Position numbers and translations under genes: made by a program. A stretch of DNA of 64,000 nt, taken from Emticicia aquatilis. Its GTDB lineage: Bacteria; Bacteroidota; Bacteroidia; Cytophagales; Spirosomataceae. Where the stretch lies: contig NZ_BMKK01000014.1 of the NCBI RefSeq assembly GCF_014644295.1, forward strand, positions 79,438 through 143,437, in the 5' to 3' direction. Below are positions 51,421 to 60,935 of the stretch, in pieces (position 1 is the first letter of the stretch; the number at the start of each line of letters is the position of its first letter). The notes under the pieces were generated by a model. It saw only the letters and a list, made by a program, of their open reading frames with translations, searched no databases and was not told where the DNA came from.

Positions 51421-51430
51421 ATAACTCAAT

Positions 51431-52051
51431 TTACTTTTTCAATAAACTTAAATCAAATTCAAAACCTGCCAAAACTTGCTCGCCCGAAAGAGTTTGAGAA
51501 AAACCCTCTACTTTAGAAATTGTGCCATCGGCACGATAGATGTAAACAGTTTCTATTTTGGGGTTAATCAGCCAACCCAGCAAAACACCATTTTCAATAT
51601 AAGAAAGCATTTTATTTTGAGCTTCTTTCAAGCTATCGGTTTCGGACATGAGCTCAACGATGAATTCGGGAGCAACTGGTAAATGTTTTCTGCGGTCTTC
51701 TTCCGAAATTTGAGCATATTTTTCTTCGCTTAACCAAGCAGCATCAGGCGAACGCACCGACCCGTCGGGTAGTCTAAAGCCAGTTGAGGAATCGTAGATA
51801 TGTCCTCCATTGCGACGTTTCCAAATACCTAAGTCAATATTTAACTCTGCATTATTTTCTCCTGAAATTCCTCCTGTGAGTGCCATAAATAGAATTGTTC
51901 CGTCGGGGTTTCTTTCGAGTTTTAGGTGGTCATTGGCTTGACAGAAAGCAAAAAAAACATCGTCTGTCATCTCAAACATACTCATATCTATTAAGCGACT
52001 TTGGTGCTCTTCGCTTATTATTTGCTGTATTTCGGCAACTGGATAAGTCAT
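51431..52051 (-). CDS. Uma2-family (DUF820) protein, second copy
   Basis: A 206-residue protein with Uma2 features: GISGENNAELNIDLGIWKRR, STGFRLPDGSVRSPDAAWLS (Asp of the nuclease core), HLPVAPEFIVELMSETDSLKEAQNKM (Glu-x-Ser) and GVLLGWLINPKIETVYIYR. Sequence similarity to the copy at 40889 is low, so these are old paralogues rather than a recent duplication. Function unknown. Confidence 0.85.
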   Translation of the reverse strand: MTYPVAEIQQIISEEHQSRLIDMSMFEMTDDVFFAFCQANDHLKLERNPDGTILFMALTGGISGENNAELNIDLGIWKRRNGGHIYDSSTGFRLPDGSVRSPDAAWLSEEKYAQISEEDRRKHLPVAPEFIVELMSETDSLKEAQNKMLSYIENGVLLGWLINPKIETVYIYRADGTISKVEGFSQTLSGEQVLAGFEFDLSLLKK

Positions 52052-52263
52052 TTTTACTGCATTTTTTTACAAATAAAACCATTTTACCGATTATTCTAAA
52101 ATTTTGAGGTAATTATCAAATCTGTTCTAAACTCCATATCATATACGCCATGATTGTTTTAAGACAGTGAAGTATTCAAGATTTCTTTTACGTGTCTTTT
52201 TTTGACAAAATATTTTTCTCTTATTTGCATAAAAACAACAAAACGCCATCTGGGCTGAGTATT

Positions 52264-53658
52264 ATGAAAATTCAATTCTACGGAGCGGCTCAACGAGTTA
52301 CGGGCAGCAAACACCTCATTACGACCAGCAAGGGAACAAAAATATTACTGGATTGTGGCCTTTTTCAAGGAATCGGTACAACTGAATTAAATCTACAATT
52401 TGGGTTTGACCCCAAAGAGGTAGATTTTCTTATTTTAAGTCACGCTCACATCGACCACACTGGTCTTGTGCCTCGTTTGGTTAGAAAAGGCTTCAAAGGA
52501 ACTATCTATGCTACACCCGCCACTAAAGATTTGTGCGAAATAATGTTGATGGATTCGGCTCATATTCAAGAAAAAGACCTCGAACGCATCAATAAACGAA
52601 GAATTGGCCGAAACGAAGAACCATACGAGCTGCTCTACAATGCCGATGACGTAGAAGCAGCCCTGAAACTCTTCAAAACAGTAGATTATGAACACCCTTT
52701 TGTGATAGAAGAAGGTGTAATTGTTAAATTCTACGATGCGGGCCATCTACTCGGAAGTGCGGGTATTTATTTGGCTTTTGAGGAAGAATACAAAACCAAA
52801 ACTTTATTCTTTACTGGTGATATTGGCCGACCTGACGATAAGATTTTGAGAAGCCCCGTGCCTTTTCCGCAAGCAGATTATATTCTTTGCGAGTCAACTT
52901 ATGGAAATCGAATTCACGAGCCAGAAACTGACATGAAGACCCATTTGCTTAGAATTGTCTATCAAACGTGTATCGAAAAAAAGGGAAAATTACTCATACC
53001 AGCCTTTGCAGTTGACCGTACTCAAGAGCTGATTTACGCCCTTGACCAACTTGCTCATGAAGGACTTTTGCCCAAAATTCCAGTTTATGTTGATAGCCCA
53101 TTGTCAGTAAAAGCAACAATGGTCATGAAGGATAATGAAGAGTGTTTCAACCCCGAAATCTTGGCTTATATCAAACATGACGGCGATGCTTTTGATTTCG
53201 AGAACTTACATTACATAAGCGATGTCATGGAATCAAAGGCTTTAAATGATAGCAAGCAACCTTGTATTATCATATCTTCTTCGGGTATGGCCGAGGCGGG
53301 GCGTATAAAACACCATATTAAAAACAATGTTGAAAAACCATCAACAACGATTTTATTAGTGGGTTACTGTTCTCCTGGTAGCTTGGGGGCTATTTTAAAA
53401 ACCCAACCAGCCGAAGTCAGAATTTTTGGAGAAACTTTCAAAGTAAGGGCTGATATAGAAGTGATGGACTCTTTCTCTGCTCATGCTGATTATAAAGAAA
53501 TGATGAAACACTTATCGTGTCAAGATGCCTCTAAAGTCAAAAAACTTTTCTTGGTTCATGGCGAAATCGATACTCAGTTAGTTTTCAAAAAACATCTTAA
53601 TTCGATGGGTTTTCATGATATTCTAATCCCAGCACAAGGAGAGGGTTTCGAGTTATAA
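52264..53658 (+). CDS. Beta-CASP metallo-beta-lactamase-fold RNA/DNA hydrolase
   Basis: A 464-residue protein from the ATG at 52264 (MKIQFYGAAQRVTGSKHLI). Zinc motif ILSHAHIDHTGLVPRL, YDAGHLLGSAGIYL, FTGDIGRPDDKIL, ESTYGNRIH; a beta-CASP insertion (GKLLIPAFAVDRTQELIYAL; IIISSSGMAEAGRIKHHI) and the C-terminal RMMBL domain (EVMDSFSAHADYKEM; LFLVHGE). This is the YSH1/CPSF-73-like bacterial family, probably a ribonuclease. The target is unknown. Confidence 0.9.
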   Translation: MKIQFYGAAQRVTGSKHLITTSKGTKILLDCGLFQGIGTTELNLQFGFDPKEVDFLILSHAHIDHTGLVPRLVRKGFKGTIYATPATKDLCEIMLMDSAHIQEKDLERINKRRIGRNEEPYELLYNADDVEAALKLFKTVDYEHPFVIEEGVIVKFYDAGHLLGSAGIYLAFEEEYKTKTLFFTGDIGRPDDKILRSPVPFPQADYILCESTYGNRIHEPETDMKTHLLRIVYQTCIEKKGKLLIPAFAVDRTQELIYALDQLAHEGLLPKIPVYVDSPLSVKATMVMKDNEECFNPEILAYIKHDGDAFDFENLHYISDVMESKALNDSKQPCIIISSSGMAEAGRIKHHIKNNVEKPSTTILLVGYCSPGSLGAILKTQPAEVRIFGETFKVRADIEVMDSFSAHADYKEMMKHLSCQDASKVKKLFLVHGEIDTQLVFKKHLNSMGFHDILIPAQGEGFEL

Positions 53659-53702
53659 TACACTTAAATCATTTTTTGTGTAGTTTTTGAGGCAATCGTT
53701 CG

Positions 53703-53710
53703 TATTTTTG
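53703..53710 (+). promoter_or_regulatory. -7 box of the nadK-porG promoter
   Basis: TATTTTTG fits TAnnTTTG, 68 bp upstream of the nadK ATG; the leader contains the C/G-rich repeat copy 3. Confidence 0.5.
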
Positions 53711-53748
53711 CCCTTAGTATTTTGCCTCAAACGAATGTAAACACAAGC

Positions 53749-53769
53749 CTCCCTTTAGGGGCGGGGGGG
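53749..53769 (+). repeat. CTCCCCTTTAGGGGC-type repeat, copy 3
   Basis: CTCCCTTTAGGGGCGGGGGG in the nadK leader, one C shorter than copy 2. It is translated in the TTG-initiated extension of nadK, which is why that extension should not be annotated. Confidence 0.7.
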
Positions 53770-53778
53770 TGGTTTCCA

Positions 53779-54663
53779 ATGAAAATAGCCATTCACGGTC
53801 GAAAATTTAGTGTAGAATCTGTTCCTTATATTCAGCAGGTTTTCGACGAATTGAAGCAACACAAAGTTGAAATACAGGTTTCTGAGCCATTTAAGCGTAT
53901 TCTTCTACAATCTGGGATTCGGTTGGATACCAAAGCCGTTTATACCACACCCGACGAAATCTTCGATGCCGACTTTGCTTTTAGTCTCGGAGGTGATGGT
54001 ACTTTCCTCGAAACCCTCGCTCACGTAGGCAAGCGTGAGATTCCGATTCTGGGCTTCAATTTTGGTCGTTTAGGTTTTTTGGCCGCTATTTCTCCCGAAA
54101 AAATCCAACGTACTGTCTATCAACTTATTAATGGTTATTACACAGTTGACGAGCGAACTATGATTTCGGCAAGTTCTCAAACCGAATTATTTGAAGAAGG
54201 CACGAATTTTGCACTTAATGAAATAGCCATTTCAAAAACAGATACCTCTTCAATGATTGTGGTTCATGCCTATATCAACGGAGAATTTCTGAATACCTAT
54301 TGGGCTGATGGTCTAATGGTTGCTACGGCAACTGGCTCTACGGGGTATTCGTTGAGTTGTGGTGGGCCATTGGTTATGCCGCATTCGGCCAATTTTATTA
54401 TTACACCAATCTGCCCACACAATTTATTTGTGCGACCAATGATTGTTTCTGATGACAGTGTTATTTCTTTCAAGGTAGAAAGTAGAAGTAATAATTTTCT
54501 GGTATCGATGGATTCGAGAGCGAAAATTATTGGCTCTGACGAAGAAACTACCATCACCGTTAAGAAAGAAGATTTCAAGGCAAAAATGGTCAGAATGGAA
54601 GGCGATGATTTCCTAAGTACATTACGAGGAAAACTAAAATGGGGTATTGATGCCCGAAATTAA
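53779..54663 (+). CDS. nadK: NAD kinase
   Basis: A 294-residue protein from the ATG at 53779 (MKIAIHGRKFSVESV). FAFSLGGDGTFLETLAHVG contains the GGDGT motif; LGFNFGRLGFLAAI, FALNEIAISK, YWADGLMVATATGSTGYSLSCGGP and ICPHNLFVRPMI are conserved segments. It phosphorylates NAD to NADP in the cytosol. It heads the conserved Bacteroidota cluster nadK, porG-like, uppS, bamA, skp. Confidence 0.96.
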   Translation: MKIAIHGRKFSVESVPYIQQVFDELKQHKVEIQVSEPFKRILLQSGIRLDTKAVYTTPDEIFDADFAFSLGGDGTFLETLAHVGKREIPILGFNFGRLGFLAAISPEKIQRTVYQLINGYYTVDERTMISASSQTELFEEGTNFALNEIAISKTDTSSMIVVHAYINGEFLNTYWADGLMVATATGSTGYSLSCGGPLVMPHSANFIITPICPHNLFVRPMIVSDDSVISFKVESRSNNFLVSMDSRAKIIGSDEETTITVKKEDFKAKMVRMEGDDFLSTLRGKLKWGIDARN

Positions 54664-54717
54664 CAATAAAACTTTCTGTGATTACGTTAAATATTTCGAC
54701 AAACCTTACTAATTCGT

Positions 54718-55773
54718 ATGAAATTGTTAAAACCTAACAAACTGGCATTTGGCCTAATACTAAGTTTTTCGATAGTGCTTTTGGCAACTCAAGAAAACTT
54801 CGCTCAATCTGGGATTTTCAGTAAAAAAAATAAACTCAATCAATACTCTACTGTGGGTATTGGTGGTGGTAGTTCGCACTATTTCGGTGATTTATCACCT
54901 TATACATATTTCTATTACGGTCTTATTACAAATGTAAGATGGAATGCTACAATCAATTACACACGTCAATTATCTCCGCAAGTAGCTGCTCGTGTTGGCT
55001 TTACTTGGGCAAGAATCGCTGGTGATGATTATACATTTTCTCAACATAATTTAAATAAGTTCTTCCAACCATTTTTAAGAAATTTACATTTTAGAAATGA
55101 TATAAAAGAATTTGCACTTACAGGATTATTCAATCTATTACCACAATACAGTAAGGGGCCACAAGGAAGAAGTGCAATCATGCCTTACAGTTTTATTGGT
55201 TTTGGTTTTTATGCACATAACCCACAAGCAAGAGATGTTGCGACCGTTAATCCCGCTAGTGGTGAGGTAACATTAGGGGGCTGGACAAACCTAAAAGATA
55301 AACAAACTTCAGGACAAGGCATTAACGATTCTTACCCAAAGGCATATTCATTAATACAACCAGTTTTTCCTGTAGGTTTAGGTGTAAAAATTAAAATCAA
55401 TGAAAAGTTTGATTTAGGACTTGAAGGTGGCTTAAGAATTACTCCGTTTGACTATTTAGATGACGTAGGTAAAAGTGATTACCCAGACCCAGCCGCTTTA
55501 GCAGCCGTTTCTCCTTTGAGTGTTGCTTTTGCAAACCGTGCTGGCGAAGATTATACTGCTCGTACAGGTGTGAGTAGAGTTGCTGATTTTGCCAATATTG
55601 CCACTAATACTTTGGGGGTAGCTGGTTCACCTACACCTTCGGCAAATGGGCTTCAGGTATTTGGATTTCCAAATAGTGCAAGAGGTACAAACAAATGGGA
55701 TTCATATTTCACGACTCAAATAACACTGAGTTATATTATTTCAAGCCAAGTAAAATGTCCGCCTATTAAATAA
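54718..55773 (+). CDS. PorG-like (DUF6089) outer-membrane beta-barrel protein
   Basis: A 351-residue protein with signal peptide ending near ENFAQ (residue 30). The mature part starts YSTVGIGGGSSHYFGDLSPY, a DUF6089 opening, and continues with alternating amphipathic strands (ATINYTRQLSPQVAARVGFTW; PVGLGVKIKINEKFDLGLEG), ending in the strand TQITLSYIISSQ. PorG is an outer-membrane part of the type IX secretion machinery; this protein is of the same family, but a T9SS role is inferred. Confidence 0.78.
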   Translation: MKLLKPNKLAFGLILSFSIVLLATQENFAQSGIFSKKNKLNQYSTVGIGGGSSHYFGDLSPYTYFYYGLITNVRWNATINYTRQLSPQVAARVGFTWARIAGDDYTFSQHNLNKFFQPFLRNLHFRNDIKEFALTGLFNLLPQYSKGPQGRSAIMPYSFIGFGFYAHNPQARDVATVNPASGEVTLGGWTNLKDKQTSGQGINDSYPKAYSLIQPVFPVGLGVKIKINEKFDLGLEGGLRITPFDYLDDVGKSDYPDPAALAAVSPLSVAFANRAGEDYTARTGVSRVADFANIATNTLGVAGSPTPSANGLQVFGFPNSARGTNKWDSYFTTQITLSYIISSQVKCPPIK

Positions 55774-55816
55774 AACACTACTACATGTTCTGTGTAAGCA
55801 TTAAAACTATTTCTTA

Positions 55817-56596
55817 ATGATTATTTATAATTCGGTAGTACGAAAGACCTTCTGCTTAATCTATTTGTTACCTATAAGCATTTTTGCCCAATTATGGGAG
55901 GTGGGTACTGGTGTAGGGGTCAATCAATACAAAGGTGATGTAATGCCAACCTTTAAACCGTTAATCCTACGGCCGGCAGCCAGTGCATTCGTTAGAATTA
56001 ATTATAGCCGTGCAGTATCATTTAAAGCCCAAGGAATGTATGGCGGGGTTGTTGGTAAAGATAAATTTATGAAGTCTGACCCGTATCACCAAGCCCGTGA
56101 ATATAGTTTTAATGCCACTCTTATTGAAGGTAGTGGACAAATCGAATATAATTTCTTAAATTTCCGAACCAGTGCGTCTCGAATAGTGGCTAATTGGACT
56201 CCTTACGTTTTTGGTGGGTACGGGGCTACATTAATAGGTTCGAAAGCTCTCCTAAAAACAGACAAAGACCCGTCGGTTTTTACTCCATATAATACCAATA
56301 AAACCGAACAAGTAATGATTTTAGGAATTGGCTTTAAAAAGCAATGGAGAGGTCAGTGGAATTGGGGAGTTGAGTTTGGAGCAAGGCATACGACCACCGA
56401 TTTCTTAGATAACCTTGGGTATTCAAATGGAAAATTTGAAGTTTTATTACCGCCAGGTGTTGTTCCAAGCGACCCCAAGTTTCAGTACTTGTTAAAATAT
56501 CAAATTCCAGGCACCAAAGCCAAGGATATGTATTATTACACAAACTTTTCTATCAGCTATGTATTCTACAAAGTACATTGCCCTACTCGTCGATAA
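55817..56596 (+). CDS. Second PorG-like (DUF6089) outer-membrane protein
   Basis: A 259-residue protein with an N-terminal hydrophobic signal segment (TFCLIYLLPISIFAQ) and the DUF6089 opening LWEVGTGVGVNQYKGDVMPT. Strands typical of a barrel follow (RINYSRAVSFKAQGMYGGVV; GVEFGARHTTTDFLDNLG) and the chain ends in FSISYVFYKVHCP, like its neighbour's end. The two genes are 43 bp apart and probably arose by duplication. This shorter form is closer in size to classical PorG. Confidence 0.78.
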   Translation: MIIYNSVVRKTFCLIYLLPISIFAQLWEVGTGVGVNQYKGDVMPTFKPLILRPAASAFVRINYSRAVSFKAQGMYGGVVGKDKFMKSDPYHQAREYSFNATLIEGSGQIEYNFLNFRTSASRIVANWTPYVFGGYGATLIGSKALLKTDKDPSVFTPYNTNKTEQVMILGIGFKKQWRGQWNWGVEFGARHTTTDFLDNLGYSNGKFEVLLPPGVVPSDPKFQYLLKYQIPGTKAKDMYYYTNFSISYVFYKVHCPTRR

Positions 56597-56714
56597 TAAG
56601 CCCACAAAACAAATTTATATAACCAATATTACGATTTCGCCTACGTATTTAATGTAAAAACGTTATAATCAGCTACAATTCATTAAAAACTTATCAAACA
56701 CCGTTCTTTTTTTC

Positions 56715-56722
56715 TACCTTTG
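56715..56722 (+). promoter_or_regulatory. -7 box of the uppS promoter
   Basis: TACCTTTG, exact TAnnTTTG, 46 bp upstream of the uppS ATG. Confidence 0.6.
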
Positions 56723-56768
56723 CAGTCCTTTTTGCACTATTAGTCAAATAGAGTGTTGATATTTGTTA

Positions 56769-57524
56769 ATGTTAATTGATTTACCAGTGAAAGAAAACAT
56801 TGATTTAGGCAATTTACCTTCTCACATAGCCGTTATTATGGATGGCAACGGACGTTGGGCGAAACAACAGGGTGCAATGCGAATATTTGGGCATCATCAT
56901 GGAGTAAAATCAGTTCGTGATACGGTTGAAGGTTGTGTTGAATTAGGCATAAAATACCTAACATTATATACTTTTTCCACCGAAAACTGGAATCGTCCTA
57001 AATTAGAGGTTGACGGAATCATGCAATTACTGGTAAAAACGATTGCAGAAGAAGTTCCCGAATTGCACAAAAATAACGTTAGAGTAAAAACCATAGGAAA
57101 TCTTGAGAGCCTCCCAGCATCGGCTCGTAAGAAAATGGTTGATGCCATTGAACTAACTAAAGATAATACTGGTCTGACGCTCATATTGGCATTGAGTTAT
57201 AGTGGAAAGTGGGAAATCGTTCAAGCTACTAAGCAAATTGCAGAAAAAGTACAAAAAGGTGAACTCGCTGTTGAACAAATTACCGAAAATACTTTCTCAC
57301 AGTTTTTGGCCACCGAAGATGCTCCCGATGTTGATTTAATGATTCGTACGGGTGGCGACCACCGCATCAGCAATTACTTACTTTGGCAATTGGCTTACGC
57401 CGAATTGTATTTCATGGACGATTTGTTTTGGCCAGAGTTTCGTAAAAAAGATTTGTTTGAAGCAATTTCGGCCTATCAACACCGTGAAAGACGCTTCGGC
57501 AAAACAAGTGAACAACTGAAGTAA
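56769..57524 (+). CDS. uppS: Undecaprenyl diphosphate synthase
   Basis: A 251-residue cis-prenyltransferase from the ATG at 56769. HIAVIMDGNGRWAKQQG holds the catalytic Asp; FGHHHGVKSVRDTVEGC, LTLYTFSTENWNRP, ALSYSGKWEIVQA and the C-terminal DLMIRTGGDHRISNYLLWQLAYAEL/FWPEF are all present. It makes the C55 lipid carrier for cell-wall and O-antigen synthesis. It has its own promoter but is followed by bamA. Confidence 0.96.
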   Translation: MLIDLPVKENIDLGNLPSHIAVIMDGNGRWAKQQGAMRIFGHHHGVKSVRDTVEGCVELGIKYLTLYTFSTENWNRPKLEVDGIMQLLVKTIAEEVPELHKNNVRVKTIGNLESLPASARKKMVDAIELTKDNTGLTLILALSYSGKWEIVQATKQIAEKVQKGELAVEQITENTFSQFLATEDAPDVDLMIRTGGDHRISNYLLWQLAYAELYFMDDLFWPEFRKKDLFEAISAYQHRERRFGKTSEQLK

Positions 57525-57605
57525 CAAAAGAAACTGACTTTTAAAATTTTAAATATAAAAATCGAAGCATTCCTCAAATAGATTTTTCTGATATCTTATT
57601 ATATT

Positions 57606-60212
57606 ATGCGTATCCAAAAGTTACTTTCTTTTTTCATTTTCCTGCTTGTTACCACCAATGTCATGGCTCAATTTCCTTTGGGTCTTGGTCGTAAGTACGA
57701 CCAGCCGAAAGACGCAACTGTGAGCTATGAGCGACCTAAAGAATACACCATTTCGAAAATTACAGTCAGTGGTGTGAAGTTTTTAGACCCAAATACGCTC
57801 ATTTCGGTATCTGGTCTTAATATCAACGACAAAATTAGTATTCCTGGCGAACGCATCAGTACAGCTATCCGTCGTTTGATGGAACAAGGAATCATCGAAG
57901 ACGTTGCTATTAATATCACTAAGGTAGAGTTAGACAAAGTTGAGCTTGATATTCACCTTCGTGAACGCCCTCGTCTAAACAAATTTGTTTTTAAAGGCAT
58001 TCGTAAAGGTGAAATTGATGCCGTTAGCGAAAAAGTAAAAGCAAATAAAGGAAAGGTTATTACCGATGCTTTGATTAAAAACATCCAACTAACCATCAAG
58101 AGAGTTTATGTTGAAAAAGGCTTCTTGAATACAAGTGTTCAGATAAAACAAATCTCCGATACCATCAGAGCCAATAATGCGGCATTGATTGTAACTATTG
58201 ATAAAAAAAATAAAGTAAAAATTGATGATATCCAGTTAGTTGGTGTAAAAGAAATGCCTGATTATAAGGTATTATCAAAACTCAAGGCTACAAAAATCAA
58301 AGCCCCACTTCGTATCTTCACTCCATCGAAGTATATACCTAAGAAATTTGAAGAAGACAAACAAAAAATTGTAGAATACTACAACAAAAAGGGCTATCGT
58401 GATGCTCAAGTGATTTCTGACTCTGTTATTTCTACAACAGGTGATAATATCAGATTAGTATTAAACATCAACGAAGGAAGCCGTTTCTATTATCGTAACA
58501 TTACTTGGACAGGAAACTACCTCCGAAAAACCAAAGATTTAGAGACAATTCTTGCCATCAAGAAAGGTGATATTTATAATCCAGAAGAACTCAACAAGAA
58601 AATTAACGGTATTCCACAAGGCGACGTGAGTTCGGCCTACATGGATGACGGTTACCTATTCTTCCAATGCGAGCCAGTAGAGGTTGCCGTTGACGGCGAT
58701 TCTATCGACATCGAAATGCGTATCAGAGAAGGTAAACAAGCCACTATCAACCGCATTATTTTAAACGGAAACACTAAAACCAGTGACCATGTAGTAATGC
58801 GTGAACTCTTGACCCGTCCAGGGCAGAAATTTAGTAAAACTGACCTTATCGAAACACAACAGACGCTTTCAAGACTTGGTTATTTCGACCCACAAAAAAT
58901 CGAACCAAAACCAATTCCACAAGCCGACGGAACGGTTGATATTGAGTATAACGTAGAAGAAAAACCAAGCGATAATATCGAGCTTTCGGGTGGTTGGGGT
59001 GGTCTTCAAGGCTTTGTTGGTACTTTCGGGGTTGTTTTCAATAACTTCTCGGCAAGAAATATCAATAATTTTAAGAAATGGAAACCACTTCCTGCGGGCG
59101 ACGGTCAACGTTTAGCTCTAAGATTACAAGCCAGTGGACGTTTCTACCAAACATACTCTTTATCATTTACAGAGCCTTGGCTCGGTGGTAAAAAACCTAA
59201 CTCATTTGCCGTAAGTATTTTCCATACATCATCTGATAACAGAGGCTACCAAAGAGCCTTAGAGCGTCAGTATGGTTCGGCTTATGCTTCTCTTTATGCA
59301 GGTAGCTCATCGGGAATTTATTCTGGTTATTTCAAAAACACTGGTGGTTCGGTTACTTATGGTAAACGTTTAAATTGGCCAGACCGTAACTTTAGCTTCA
59401 ACGCATCTCTTTCTTACCAAAGATACAACGTTGATAACAGTTACTTTATCCCAGGTTTCCAAAAAGGGGTAGCCAACGACCTCTCAATGGCGTTCGTGTT
59501 ATCAAGATATAGCTTAGATAACCCTCAGTTTACACGTTCGGGTTCTCAATTTACTATCAATGCAACCTTTAACCCTCCTTATTCATTATTCAGAAACACG
59601 CCAGTTACTGATAAATATAAATGGGTAGAAGGCCACAAATGGATGTTTGATGGCGACTGGTACGTGCCAGTTGTTGGTAAGTTGGTTTTCCACGCAAAAG
59701 CCAATATGGGTTTCTTGGGTAAATATAGTACGAGTGCCGACTTTAGTCCATTCGGACGCTTTATCTTAGGTGGTGCGGGTATGGGTATGCAAAATGCCTA
59801 TAACGTAGGTGCCGACCTCATTGGTCTAAGAGGTTATGATGAAGGTGTAGTTCACGAACTTTCATTGGCCGAAGCTGAAAAACTCCGTACCAGTGATGGA
59901 AGCGTAACGTTGAGTCGTATGGGGGGTATCATTTATAGCAAATACGCCACCGAGCTTCGTTACCCAGTATCGTTAAATCCACAAGCCACTATCTTTGTGT
60001 TGGGTTTTGCTGAAGCAGGTAATAGCTGGGGAAGTTATAAAGATTATAATCCTTTCAAACTTCGTCGTACGGCTGGTGTTGGTGCCAGAATCTTTATGCC
60101 AGCATTTGGTATGATTGGTCTTGACTTCGGAAAAGGCTTTGACCCAATCCCTGGTATTTCTAATCGTGGTTTGAAATCATTTACCTTTAGTATCGGACAG
60201 CAGATTCGTTAA
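57606..60212 (+). CDS. bamA: Outer-membrane protein assembly factor BamA
   Basis: An 868-residue protein with signal peptide (MRIQKLLSFFIFLLVTTNVMA). Five POTRA-like repeats are expected to about residue 460 (for example ISKITVSGVKFLDPNTLISVSG; QATINRIILNGNTKTSDHVVM; VDIEYNVEEKPSDNIELSGG). The C-terminal Omp85 barrel has the conserved lid segment GLRGYDEG and ends FTFSIGQQIR. It inserts beta-barrel proteins into the outer membrane. Length is typical of Bacteroidota. Confidence 0.95.
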   Translation: MRIQKLLSFFIFLLVTTNVMAQFPLGLGRKYDQPKDATVSYERPKEYTISKITVSGVKFLDPNTLISVSGLNINDKISIPGERISTAIRRLMEQGIIEDVAINITKVELDKVELDIHLRERPRLNKFVFKGIRKGEIDAVSEKVKANKGKVITDALIKNIQLTIKRVYVEKGFLNTSVQIKQISDTIRANNAALIVTIDKKNKVKIDDIQLVGVKEMPDYKVLSKLKATKIKAPLRIFTPSKYIPKKFEEDKQKIVEYYNKKGYRDAQVISDSVISTTGDNIRLVLNINEGSRFYYRNITWTGNYLRKTKDLETILAIKKGDIYNPEELNKKINGIPQGDVSSAYMDDGYLFFQCEPVEVAVDGDSIDIEMRIREGKQATINRIILNGNTKTSDHVVMRELLTRPGQKFSKTDLIETQQTLSRLGYFDPQKIEPKPIPQADGTVDIEYNVEEKPSDNIELSGGWGGLQGFVGTFGVVFNNFSARNINNFKKWKPLPAGDGQRLALRLQASGRFYQTYSLSFTEPWLGGKKPNSFAVSIFHTSSDNRGYQRALERQYGSAYASLYAGSSSGIYSGYFKNTGGSVTYGKRLNWPDRNFSFNASLSYQRYNVDNSYFIPGFQKGVANDLSMAFVLSRYSLDNPQFTRSGSQFTINATFNPPYSLFRNTPVTDKYKWVEGHKWMFDGDWYVPVVGKLVFHAKANMGFLGKYSTSADFSPFGRFILGGAGMGMQNAYNVGADLIGLRGYDEGVVHELSLAEAEKLRTSDGSVTLSRMGGIIYSKYATELRYPVSLNPQATIFVLGFAEAGNSWGSYKDYNPFKLRRTAGVGARIFMPAFGMIGLDFGKGFDPIPGISNRGLKSFTFSIGQQIR

Positions 60213-60368
60213 TCTCTTGTCTATCAGATGTTAAATATCTGTTAACGGTGTAATAATTTTGTATATTTCGTACGTTAGTTAGGTCATAATCAAAAATATT
60301 AAAAATACCCCTAACTGGCCATTAAATAAAAAACATTCAATAATTCACGCATTGAAAATTATTTTTGA

Positions 60369-60926
60369 ATGAAAAAGACAATATTTTTACTATTTTTGGC
60401 TCTTGTTTCCGCACAAAGCTTTGCTCAAAAATTCGGATACATTGATTCTGAGTTCATTACAAGCAAAATGCCCGAATACAAAAAAGCCCAAGAGGATATG
60501 GATAAGTATTCCGAAAAATGGGTTATTGATATTCAAGCTAAGTATTCGGAATTGGAAAAAATGCGTCAGCAATTCCAACAAGAAGAGATTTTGCTAACGG
60601 CCGACATGAAGCGAGAACGCCAAAAAGCAATTGATGATAAAGAGGCCGAAGTAAAAGAATTAAACAATAAAGTCTTTGGATTAAACGGCCTATTGTTTCT
60701 GAAAAAGAAAGAAATAATGAAGTCAATCCTTGACGATATTTATAAAGCTTGTGAGAAAGTAGCTCGACAAAAACAGTTGATGTTCATTTTTGATAAAGCA
60801 TCGGATATGAGTATGATTTACACCGACCCACGCCATGATTATACCGATTATGTGATGGAGGCTTTAGGGATTTCGTTGAAAGAAGATAAAAATCAAAATA
60901 ACCAAGTAACCAAACCAAAAAAATAA
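60369..60926 (+). CDS. OmpH/Skp-family periplasmic chaperone, first copy
   Basis: A 185-residue protein with signal peptide MKKTIFLLFLALVSAQSFAQ. Mature protein: KFGYIDSEFITSKMPEYKKA, a long charged helix (MRQQFQQEEILLTADMKRER), and LMFIFDKASDMSMIYTDPRH, as in Skp/OmpH. It would hold unfolded outer-membrane proteins in the periplasm. The residues at the C-terminus (KNQNNQVTKPKK) are disordered. It is followed 9 bp later by a paralogue. Confidence 0.9.
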   Translation: MKKTIFLLFLALVSAQSFAQKFGYIDSEFITSKMPEYKKAQEDMDKYSEKWVIDIQAKYSELEKMRQQFQQEEILLTADMKRERQKAIDDKEAEVKELNNKVFGLNGLLFLKKKEIMKSILDDIYKACEKVARQKQLMFIFDKASDMSMIYTDPRHDYTDYVMEALGISLKEDKNQNNQVTKPKK

Positions 60927-60935
60927 GTATAAAAA